From positions 1 through 52,391 of the forward strand of contig CATLBQ010000010.1 of NCBI GenBank assembly GCA_949879765.1: a DNA stretch of 52,391 bases, written 5' to 3'. Of the stretch, positions 11,001-15,779 are shown piece after piece (positions within the stretch are counted from its first letter, which is position 1; every line of letters begins with the position of its first letter). The DNA comes from an uncultured Bacilli bacterium. GTDB lineage: Bacteria; Bacillota_I; Bacilli_A; ML615J-28; CAG-313. The notes under the pieces are model-generated. The model did not search any database. It was not told the origin of the DNA and saw nothing but the letters and a program-made list of their open reading frames with translations. The position numbers were made by a program, and so were the translations under genes.

Positions 11001-11132
11001 AATATATGTAGGGCCCTTTGTCATATTAATGCTAGCAGCTAAACTGAATCCAGCATATGGTGGAATAATAAAACCCAAAACAAGTAACACAACTACTATT
11101 TTTGTAAATATACTTAATTTTCTTTTTTTCAT
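5046..11132 (-). CDS. Secreted WapA-like RHS/YD-repeat protein with variable C-terminal domain (candidate polymorphic toxin)
   Basis: A 2028-residue surface protein. Order: signal peptide (about 1-33); DNRLRE-like beta region about 281-440 (YRAKAYFKEYP, YSNNILVGK); GDAKINLATGELTYGF opening of the shell near 450; many YD repeats about 600-1740 (YDLSGNLLEI, YDIMNRLVKI, YDELGNLIQV); an NGSFE carbohydrate-binding-like module about 960-1110; an inserted helical module about 1142-1190 with the pattern AYELLSAEDRQKVTDLDALA seen in many Gram-positive surface proteins; RHS-associated core ending RYYDATIGRWQC...NLYSYCENNPVV...DYSGD (about 1740-1857). The 174-residue tail has a hydrophobic stretch ending LTGC (Cys 1875), then NCYAHALGL (Cys 1900) and DYHFMVQHNDGRWSHKPG (His 1979, His 1991), suggesting a Cys/His enzyme such as a cysteine protease. 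Such tails are swapped effectors in related proteins. GGAG lies 6 bases before the ATG. Confidence 0.9.
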   Translation of the reverse strand: MKKRKLSIFTKIVVVLLVLGFIIPPYAGFSLAASINMTKGPTYIQQENEKTNVEKIELPYLRKRNLKVYLQPDNTLEYVYYDKDIHYFNGNEYLEFENEITENTQQYISTNQNSQVYYPKQWDNASTIKINYQGYHLSWSFDQAKSARAVKEGDTIQYKDVFLHYDDVDLAYYHSGNVFKENITLQAYQKDFYFGFYLYTDGLKMEQNGVNQFAFINDEGDTIYTIDPFFMYDSVNQISYDILVEVKPICESTYFFQVIPNHEWLELATYPVVIDPIVETICDDYALTYRAKAYFKEYPATDPYSNNILVGKPDWEPGGVFSIVELSKPTGSVDFSHADIVLTNHGFDGIGTYSIYRFNTSNAYDSMDGTNYTAFTKSYVQEAFYSTKEVSIPYNKLFLNNENKALLYFSPNSAGYVYLSTYSSQAVPIIRITGVVNKDVGVSFEDIHLGRAGDAKINLATGELTYGFNDSHFMNDNLTWNISHHYRSINVSNANATKPYGRGFSISYHETLEWVDNRYIYTRGDGSQITFIKPATNQPEYVNAYTYISPNSDEYKLVVHPNVADSYILYGEDIRIFESVFSQQPVLYLTKILESLYIDNAITIDYTTTNGVVCINKVVDNAYNQANFIYDEQNGLLNKIEFNMRDYDTPQQLKPNPTTLAYSLNYIYDQQQNLIEVKVRYQGSADYEKDASIHINYNTHQLISNIYYGKLNAYELGKQFIYAENADTFLQQMQVLSYQSYMPGVTSFTDQKSYLYQTNKTMTKDATGYVQRYWFDMYGNIIKMEDSHLNTMYYQFENTPTNQHNLVDVKMGNPHYTNYLKDPTFQSNDIWYATTNQNGSISKFKSNFILLGNKIGINRTSLTKELAYHQKVVLPQGKYYLSALIQCNGTNQGAYLTVETANSTHASKLNVISRQSPVTKSSTYRPYALEFEIIEETEVIISLHHDDIGYAYFEYINLNQTGKNVGYNLIENGSFEQTSSYERIDNWLYVYRNTSSPFILEPSYQSAFGNSCAVVTSVENASQTIAATGTKGDKYIFQSWYAPIYYDEFLKNGYIQFRIVFQEADGTASGFSIDSKTLQELREDKFTIDSVFLEIEAPYDYTSITVEAYVYGHEAFCIDNISLMKQEQTEQTSEAIDTIQITEGLPEIDEITLENRYLIYDASIAYELLSAEDRQKVTDLDALAERIQQADGLEDGLRNYKPKHKVYDNAGQYGYDYQYIIQELNPIYGNTTYLYDTVSGQVSSSTTNGVTTSYQYDIFERLISVMKEMQGTSTNLSTIRYVYDTLDRITDIFTSSATFSLAYTDFGHISSISINGDVMVSYQYLYEFGVETDNITKYTYANGYTITYTYNEFNLPITIQYHNGTNLISQFSLKYDLSGNLLEIKNSPLGYSYNYEYDIMNRLVKIVTNQGAQIYFEYNQDNEKQSTLVEWYQQAYYKSVAKDDAGDIIEYFNDFSYSNKASEDAQDTTIEKIIQENILFTQITNLNANGQVASVTYKNERIDYAYENGLITMMRKEIYNADSTTNVMMEIFEYNGLDELVHHRVYFLLSQDTVITDENIIYDCYYTYNSSGNITSISRPICYLEYQNLEPYVSYTYHSTYKDQLIAKTIKASENGMIFDQFQYVYDELGNLIQVYQNQTLIKSYTYMARTLVEQYDYVDNLYIEYRYNESGIRYAKYIYDYLTLERKEWHDYIILDNRIQGERIRYFEEDEVTSYYQLYYYYNESGKLIGLSEYNSLSNGYHNYFYQTTFMGDIIGIYNANYEKVAAYTYDAYGNIASIEGTNAIKDINPFRYRGYYYDQEVGLYYCNSRYYDATIGRWQCSDDVEYLGVTGTALSYNLYSYCENNPVVRADYSGDIWWIIIPIGIGLIGLTGCSSKNYSTYYGAAEKYVKSNSKKFNCYAHALGLKSWTHVGLDKINCIGYSVNEIANQVIKDLKKLGRKGRIINNWDSKISSNEYRIAVRVTLDDMVKRIGQYDYHFMVQHNDGRWSHKPGQGSTILLGKGVTPSSKGVWSYYYNSKIIYMAITK

Positions 11133-11204
11133 ATTCTGCTCCTTCTTTGTATTTTTCTTTTTTCAATCATTTTTTTATTTATTAATCCATCGTTAGCCTC
11201 CTTT
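11129..11204 (-). promoter_or_regulatory. Leader with strong Shine-Dalgarno, minimal ORF and ATGA-coupled 13-codon uORF before the RHS gene
   Basis: A perfect AAAGGAGG (11204-11197) sits 6 bases before ATG GAT TAA (11190-11182), a start-Asp-stop ORF. A second ORF of 13 codons starts at 11170 (MIEKRKIQRRSRI) and its TGA overlaps the ATG of the RHS gene. The RHS gene has its own GGAG. Either feature could tune translation; neither is proven to be translated. Confidence 0.35.
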
Positions 11205-11307
11205 CTCATTGATTGTCTAATCAACACTATATCCTATTTTACATTTATCATATCTAATTTATTTTAAAAAATAAGTCGAATTTTGTCATACTAATTTTTA
11301 TAAAATT

Positions 11308-11339
11308 AAAAAATAGTAAGTTAATACTTACTATTTTTT
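11308..11339 (-). terminator. Terminator after the ABC transporter genes
   Basis: Perfect 13-base inverted repeat (11308-11320, 11327-11339), 6-base loop, T-run on the minus strand, 16 bases after the permease stop codon. The remaining upstream region of the RHS gene (11205-11307) holds a possible TATGAT -10 box at 11252-11247 and a GTCGAATTTTG element at 11275-11285. Confidence 0.8.
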
Positions 11340-11355
11340 GACTTATTATTTTTAT

Positions 11356-12117
11356 CTATATCGTTTCTACTCTTCTTTTACAATATCCAATCATACATTC
11401 TAATACTACTACAATCAACACAATTAAAATACCATAGGCCACTAGACTATCCATTTCAATATTCATCTTCACACTATATAATACTTTTCCAATACTTGTG
11501 CTTGTTTGACAAATGTATTCTCCCATAATCATTACTTTAAAACTCATTCCAAGGGTTTGAATCAAACACATGATAACATAGGGAAAGACGATAGGTAAAT
11601 ACACCGATTTGATTTTTTGCCAAATACTTCCTGAAAGCATATTGACTTCATCTATGATATGAGGATTGATTTGATTGACTGATGTCATCATTCCTTCTAA
11701 AACAATGGGTAAACTCATTAAAATGGTGATGATATAAGGTCCTATTTTATCTCCTATCAGGATAAAAATAAAAATAGATATCACCGCAAGCGGAATACTT
11801 CTCATCATTTGAATCATAGGCCTTAAAAAATGAATACTCATAGGACATATGATATATATACCTGTTATCACTAAACCTAAGAAAAAACAAATGACTACAG
11901 ATAAAATTACCCTAATACAAGTAAAACCAATTGCCTTTAAACTATTAGATGTTTGAAAAATACGGAAAAAAGCTTGTATAATGCTTTTGATACTAGGAAA
12001 AATAAAATCATTTTGATATATGCTAGCTACAATCATCCACAAAAGTAGGAGAAATAAAATAGCACTAATCGAAAGGGTTGATGAAACAAGTTTACTTTTG
12101 GTAGTAGAACGCCTCAT
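11356..12117 (-). CDS. ABC transporter permease (SsuC/TauC/ThiX-like)
   Basis: A 253-residue inner-membrane permease with about six hydrophobic segments. The binding-protein-dependent permease signature is seen as EVNMLSGSIWQKIKSVYLPIVFPYV (EAA loop, about residues 158-182), where the cytosolic ATPase would dock. The arrangement resembles permeases for nitrate/sulfonate/taurine or thiamine precursors. I start it at ATG 12117 because GGAGGT lies 10 bases upstream; a longer TTG-started form has no such site. It overlaps the substrate-binding protein gene by 26 bases. No ATPase follows; a terminator does, so an ATPase must be supplied from elsewhere. Substrate unknown. Confidence 0.85.
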   Translation of the reverse strand: MRRSTTKSKLVSSTLSISAILFLLLLWMIVASIYQNDFIFPSIKSIIQAFFRIFQTSNSLKAIGFTCIRVILSVVICFFLGLVITGIYIICPMSIHFLRPMIQMMRSIPLAVISIFIFILIGDKIGPYIITILMSLPIVLEGMMTSVNQINPHIIDEVNMLSGSIWQKIKSVYLPIVFPYVIMCLIQTLGMSFKVMIMGEYICQTSTSIGKVLYSVKMNIEMDSLVAYGILIVLIVVVLECMIGYCKRRVETI

Positions 12118-13015
12118 CTGGAATTTTACCTCCAATGGTTTTGCCAAGTCCTAGTTCAAGTACTTTGTTCAAATAGAAAGTAATTGCATCTTGGTTGTGT
12201 TCATCAATTCTCAAATTACATTTTAAAATGGCTTGTTGAAGCACTTGTTCTGTGATTTTGGCCAAGTTTTCATCTACAGCAACTGCACTTTGAATGACAC
12301 GATTGGGATTGGTTTCAATTAAATGAATCGATGCTATCATTTGATCTAATGCCGCTTGAACAGAAGCATTATCCTTTCTTTCCTTTTTCACAAAAATACC
12401 CGCTTGTGGAAAAGAATAACTTCCTGTAATACTGGCCCATTCTTTTTGTAAGTCTAGTGTATATATCTCTTTGTTACTAGATAACTTGGTAATAGAAGGC
12501 TCAGCAGACACAATGATATCTGCTTTCCCGCTCATCAAATAAGCATTAGCTGTATTGACATCATCGACATATTCTAATGTTACTTCTAGTTGTTTTACTG
12601 CAAGCAACGTTCTTAAAACAACATCTGGGGTAGAATTTTTGCCAAATACGGTAATGGTTTTACCTGCTAATGCATCAAAAGTATCTAATGGAGCAGTGGA
12701 TGCAAGATAATAATTTCCCCATACAATGGTTTCATAGAGTTGATATCCAAAGTTTTCATTTTCATTATAAAATTTTACTCCTAAATTGACAGGCGCAACA
12801 ACAATATCATAATTGGCATTGGTGAATGCCGCAATCAATGGATCACTTCCACTCACAATGTTTTCTTTGATAAACTCTTCTTCTAATGCCCTAGCAATAC
12901 CTAAAGAAGGTGTACCTGTAGGTACAATGACACTCACCTCTTCTTCTGCATTGAGACATCCTGTTAATCCAAATACAAATAAAAGTGTTGTTAAAATGGT
13001 AATTATTTTTTTCAT
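12092..13015 (-). CDS. ABC transporter substrate-binding lipoprotein
   Basis: A 307-residue lipoprotein: MKKIITILTTLLFVFGLTGC with Cys at residue 20 of the chosen form, anchoring it outside the membrane. The mature part (VIVPTGTPSLGIARAL, ANYDIVVAPVNLGVKFY, FGKNSTPDVVLRTLL, LMSGKADIIVSAEPS) is the two-lobed NMT1/SsuA-like periplasmic-binding fold. ATG at 13015 is favoured over an upstream TTG because AAAGGA lies 9-10 bases before it. It is the first gene of a two-gene operon with the permease and is divergent from a Crp/Fnr regulator. A TATAAT (13071-13066) lies upstream. Ligand unknown. Confidence 0.88.
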   Translation of the reverse strand: MKKIITILTTLLFVFGLTGCLNAEEEVSVIVPTGTPSLGIARALEEEFIKENIVSGSDPLIAAFTNANYDIVVAPVNLGVKFYNENENFGYQLYETIVWGNYYLASTAPLDTFDALAGKTITVFGKNSTPDVVLRTLLAVKQLEVTLEYVDDVNTANAYLMSGKADIIVSAEPSITKLSSNKEIYTLDLQKEWASITGSYSFPQAGIFVKKERKDNASVQAALDQMIASIHLIETNPNRVIQSAVAVDENLAKITEQVLQQAILKCNLRIDEHNQDAITFYLNKVLELGLGKTIGGKIPDEAFYYQK

Positions 13016-13055
13016 TTTCAATTTTCCTTTCTTTTTTGTTTTCTATTCATATGAT

Positions 13056-13085
13056 TTGCTAAAATATTATATCATATGCTATAAT
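13056..13085 (+). promoter_or_regulatory. Promoter of the Crp/Fnr regulator gene
   Basis: TTGCTA (13056-13061), 18-base spacer and TATAAT (13080-13085). Transcription would begin around 13092, inside the palindrome at 13088-13113. Confidence 0.55.
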
Positions 13086-13087
13086 AA

Positions 13088-13113
13088 AAAAGTGTAAGAT
13101 ATCTTACACTTTT
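13088..13113. promoter_or_regulatory. Perfect 26-bp palindrome, candidate Crp/Fnr-family operator
   Basis: The half-site AAAAGTGTAAGAT is followed at once by its exact reverse complement, centred between 13100 and 13101. It covers the expected start site of the regulator gene and lies just upstream of the -35 region of the divergent transporter promoter (-10 at 13071-13066). Position suggests autorepression plus control of the transporter. It could alternatively form an RNA hairpin in the 5' UTR, but there is no T-run and it sits at the start site. Confidence 0.6.
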
Positions 13114-13146
13114 GAACAATTTTTAAAGAAAGGAGAAAGAAAAAGA

Positions 13147-13782
13147 ATGCCTTATCACTTACTTTCTGATGCATTATGCAACAAGTATACAAAAGTAGTG
13201 TCTTATCACACAGGAGATATTGTCTTCAATCAAGGAGAACTTTGTCAACACATTGGTTTTATTGAAATGGGGGAAATTCATGTCATTACCATCACCCATA
13301 CAGAAAAAGAAGAAACCATTACTTCATTATCTACAGGAGATGCTTTTGGTGATTTGCTCCTTTTTTCTGATCACCCTTATTATCTAGGTCATGCCATTTG
13401 CAAAAAAGAAACCGTTGTACGATATATTGAAAAAGAACAGTTGCCATTGTTATTTCAAAATGAGGCATTTTTCACTGCCTTTTTATCTATGATTTCTAAT
13501 AAAGCAATGCAACTCAAAAATGAAAATAAATTATTACGTCACAGCAACTTAAAAGATCGAATGATGCATTATTTGATTGAAGAACAACTTCGCACCCATT
13601 CTTCAACAATTCAGATTGAAAATATCACTGCTTTTGCTACCCTTCTTTCTTTTACGAGACCTACTGTTTCAAAAGCATTGCAACAACTTGTAAAAGAAGG
13701 AGAAATTGAAATACGTAAAAAAGGACAAACCTGCTGGATTCGGCTACTTCACCCAGATTATATTTACTTTCAATCCCAATAA
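13147..13782 (+). CDS. Crp/Fnr family transcriptional regulator
   Basis: A 211-residue regulator. N-terminal cyclic-nucleotide-binding-type beta-barrel (about 10-115: YHTGDIVFNQGE, IEMGEIHVI, STGDAFGDLLLFSDHPY), a long dimerisation helix, then a winged helix-turn-helix (about 150-205: TAFATLLSFTRPTVSKALQQLVKEGEIEI). There is no Fnr-type Cys cluster at the N-terminus and the canonical cAMP-binding RS pair is not evident, so the effector is unknown; Firmicutes members often bind other ligands or none. It is divergent from the ABC transporter genes with a perfect palindrome between them, which suggests it controls both. GGAG lies 11 bases before the ATG. Confidence 0.88.
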   Translation: MPYHLLSDALCNKYTKVVSYHTGDIVFNQGELCQHIGFIEMGEIHVITITHTEKEETITSLSTGDAFGDLLLFSDHPYYLGHAICKKETVVRYIEKEQLPLLFQNEAFFTAFLSMISNKAMQLKNENKLLRHSNLKDRMMHYLIEEQLRTHSSTIQIENITAFATLLSFTRPTVSKALQQLVKEGEIEIRKKGQTCWIRLLHPDYIYFQSQ

Positions 13783-13784
13783 TT

Positions 13785-13820
13785 AAAAAGGAGAATCTCT
13801 TTATAAAGGTTCTCCTTTTT
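13785..13820. terminator. Bidirectional terminator shared by convergent genes
   Basis: Eleven-base perfect stem (13785-13795 with 13810-13820) flanked by A and T runs. The stop codon of the minus-strand ECF S-component gene (13801-13803) lies in the loop and its last codons form one arm. Confidence 0.75.
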
Positions 13821-14331
13821 TAAATAGATATACTGGTAATAATCTTTGTAACAATTGATAGCAAGGCGCATATAGCCACAAAATACTCAAAAATGAACTA
13901 GCACAAAGTAAAAGCACAAAGGGAATATCGGCTAATATGTAACTTTGAATAGATATATCCAAACATAAGGCATTGGTAATTGTAAAACACAAACTATAAA
14001 GAATAGCACTAAAAACGCCATATAAAGCCAAAAATAAGGGCTTGTTGGTGTTTTTCAAAAAAAAGTGAATCAAGATAGGGATGCATACATAACCCACTGC
14101 CATGGGTATAACTACAAAAGGAGCAATAGAACCATTGATGATACAATCTAATCCCACATGAATGATTGCAATACCTAAAGTAGGCAAGCATCCTAATACT
14201 TTAGCATATAATACAAATAAGAAAATGGTCAGTTGAATATTGGGTAAGAAACTGAACAGTTGCTCTTGCACAAAAATAATAGCCGTAAACAAGGCATAAT
14301 ATACCATTTGTCTACAAGTTCTCTTTAACAT
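13801..14331 (-). CDS. ECF transporter S component-like membrane protein
   Basis: A 176-residue hydrophobic protein with five to six membrane segments. Its size, the basic start (MLKRTCRQMVYYALFTAII) and segments such as GCLPTLGIAIIHVGLDCIING and AVGYVCIPILIHFFL fit the substrate-binding S component of energy-coupling factor vitamin transporters. The ATG at 14331 overlaps the end of the DUF4430 gene by 7 bases. DUF4430/S-component pairs are known in Firmicutes and are often assigned to cobalamin-type uptake, so cobalamin or a related corrinoid is a reasonable guess only. The ECF A, A' and T subunits are not in the window. Confidence 0.65.
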   Translation of the reverse strand: MLKRTCRQMVYYALFTAIIFVQEQLFSFLPNIQLTIFLFVLYAKVLGCLPTLGIAIIHVGLDCIINGSIAPFVVIPMAVGYVCIPILIHFFLKNTNKPLFLALYGVFSAILYSLCFTITNALCLDISIQSYILADIPFVLLLCASSFLSILWLYAPCYQLLQRLLPVYLFKKGEPL

Positions 14332-14732
14332 CCTACTTCCCAATCTTCTATAGAGCTATAGGTAATTCTAATCTCATCTTGATCAGATGGAACGAGTTCC
14401 CATGCGCCAACGGATGCAAATTCACAATTTATCACTAACTTATAATACTCTTTGGTGATATCGGTTGTATCCCCATTGATACCTATAATCATACCTTTTT
14501 GACTACCTTTTCCTTCTTCTACTTCCACATTTCTTCTTAATACATCTATCAGCACTTCACCTTGATAAAAATCTACCTCTTGGTTCAAAAGAACCTTACC
14601 ATTTTCTCCGGTAATGTACAGATGAATTTGACCTGACTTCTTAGCACCTTTGGTTCCAAATAATAGGCATACAAATACAATAACCAACAAGGCTACGACA
14701 CTAGCGATTATACTTATTCTTTTTTGATTCAT
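14325..14732 (-). CDS. DUF4430 membrane-anchored extracellular protein
   Basis: A 135-residue protein with one N-terminal hydrophobic segment (about 8-26) and an outside domain of the DUF4430 type (transcobalamin-like beta-grasp): QEVDFYQGEVLIDVLRRN, GMIIGINGDTTDI, YKLVINCEFASVGAWELVPSDQDEIRITYS. The ATG at 14732 has AAAGGAG 7 bases upstream; an earlier ATG at 14738 is too close to that site. It lies 2 bases after the CinA-type gene and overlaps the S-component gene, so it may deliver ligand to that transporter. The family resembles the C-terminal domain of intrinsic factor, which supports a cobalamin-related role without proving it. Confidence 0.75.
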   Translation of the reverse strand: MNQKRISIIASVVALLVIVFVCLLFGTKGAKKSGQIHLYITGENGKVLLNQEVDFYQGEVLIDVLRRNVEVEEGKGSQKGMIIGINGDTTDITKEYYKLVINCEFASVGAWELVPSDQDEIRITYSSIEDWEVGC

Positions 14733-14734
14733 TT

Positions 14735-15223
14735 TCATTCTCCTTTTTGGGTTAATAGGGATATCAGCGTATCCCATACATATATTGTAGCAGACTCCCG
14801 TACTTCATTTCTACTCATTTGTTGAAAATACATGGTTCGGACAAATGTTTTTTCTTGTATACAAAAACCAAAACAAACTGTACCAACTGGTTTATCTATA
14901 CTACCACCACCAGGACCAGCAAATCCAGTAATACTTACACCCACTTGTGCATTTGTTGTTTTCATAAGACCTTCAACCATTTCGAGCGCAACTTCTTCAC
15001 TTACTACACCATATTGTTGAATGGTACTTGGATTGACTCCTAAATATTTGACTTTCGATGCATCAGAATAGGTTACAATACTTTCATCAAATACTTTCGA
15101 TGCATCAGGTATTCCCACAAGACTTGATGCAAGTAGTCCTCCTGTACATGATTCAGCAAAACTGATTTTATATTGTTTTTCTAACAAAAATTGAACGACA
15201 TATTTTATTTTTGATTCTACCAT
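14735..15223 (-). CDS. pncC: CinA C-terminal domain protein, nicotinamide-nucleotide amidase
   Basis: A 162-residue stand-alone CinA C-terminal (PncC) domain. Signatures: FAESCTGGLLASSLVGIPDAS (active-site Ser region), SIVTYSDASKVKYLGV, YGVVSEEVALEM, GVSITGFAGPGG and KPVGTVCFGF. PncC deamidates NMN to nicotinic acid mononucleotide in pyridine nucleotide recycling. The N-terminal CinA pyrophosphatase domain is absent, as in many PncC proteins. GGGTGAT precedes the ATG. It is first in an operon with DUF4430 and the ECF S component. The combination is curious because a salvage enzyme and a vitamin transporter are co-transcribed. Confidence 0.88.
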   Translation of the reverse strand: MVESKIKYVVQFLLEKQYKISFAESCTGGLLASSLVGIPDASKVFDESIVTYSDASKVKYLGVNPSTIQQYGVVSEEVALEMVEGLMKTTNAQVGVSITGFAGPGGGSIDKPVGTVCFGFCIQEKTFVRTMYFQQMSRNEVRESATIYVWDTLISLLTQKGE

Positions 15224-15272
15224 TTTATCACCCTATGTATTATACCATAAAAAGAAAGAAAACAAAGAAGAA

Positions 15273-15300
15273 TAACATCACTTTTACTTCAGTGATGTTA
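15273..15300 (-). terminator. Terminator after the small membrane-protein gene
   Basis: Ten-base perfect inverted repeat TAACATCACT (15273-15282) with AGTGATGTTA (15291-15300), 8-base loop, T-rich continuation on the minus strand. It separates the 101-residue gene from the pncC operon. Confidence 0.65.
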
Positions 15301-15329
15301 CCCCTAAGCATTGTAGTGTAATTTTTCTT

Positions 15330-15635
15330 CTATGGTTTAAAATGAATGGTATGATAAAAATAATACAGTACGAGGAATTGTCCACCCACAATGCTTACAC
15401 TTCCCATATACCTTAACCATGCTGTTTTGTACTCTAAATCTTCTTTGGATAAATGTTTGAGGTTCTCATAATTTCTAAGAAGAAAAACAATAAAGACGAT
15501 GAGAATCAAGATATTGGCAATAATATATTCTTGTCGCAGTGCCTCATTAGGAGAATCTCGGTAAGTGTACAACTGTCTTGTTTTCATATTTGCATCCATA
15601 TCTATAACAGATGCTATGATAAAGAATATATACAT
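15330..15635 (-). CDS. Small membrane protein, unknown function
   Basis: A 101-residue protein with three hydrophobic segments: a short one at the N-terminus (MYIFFIIASVI), one at about 41-58 (IIANILILIVFIVFLL) and one at about 81-96 (SVSIVGGQFLVLYYFYH). Between the last two lies a charged loop (RNYENLKHLSKEDLEYKTAWLRY). I do not recognise the family. The ATG at 15635 has no good Shine-Dalgarno and later ATGs at codons 13 and 17 are no better. It has its own terminator and lies alone between the hydrogenase operon and pncC. Upstream 15636-15726 holds nothing I can identify. Confidence 0.6.
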   Translation of the reverse strand: MYIFFIIASVIDMDANMKTRQLYTYRDSPNEALRQEYIIANILILIVFIVFLLRNYENLKHLSKEDLEYKTAWLRYMGSVSIVGGQFLVLYYFYHTIHFKP

Positions 15636-15726
15636 CGTATATTCAATATTTAATCATTGGATTTTATCATTAAACAGATGATTCATCATTCAAGATATGC
15701 ACTTGACATTCAAATTAAACCCACAA

Positions 15727-15763
15727 AAAAAGTTGCAAAGTATATTTCCCTTTACAACTTTTT
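15727..15763 (-). terminator. Terminator of the hydrogenase operon
   Basis: Fourteen-base stem with one G-U pair (15727-15740 with 15750-15763) followed by seven Ts on the minus strand, 16 bases after the hydrogenase stop codon. Confidence 0.8.
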
Positions 15764-15779
15764 ATTTTGGTTTTATCTA

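Noticed and set aside
12813-13097. 94-codon plus-strand frame across the binding-protein gene start
   Set aside because: Antisense shadow of the lipoprotein gene; it would also cover both divergent promoters.
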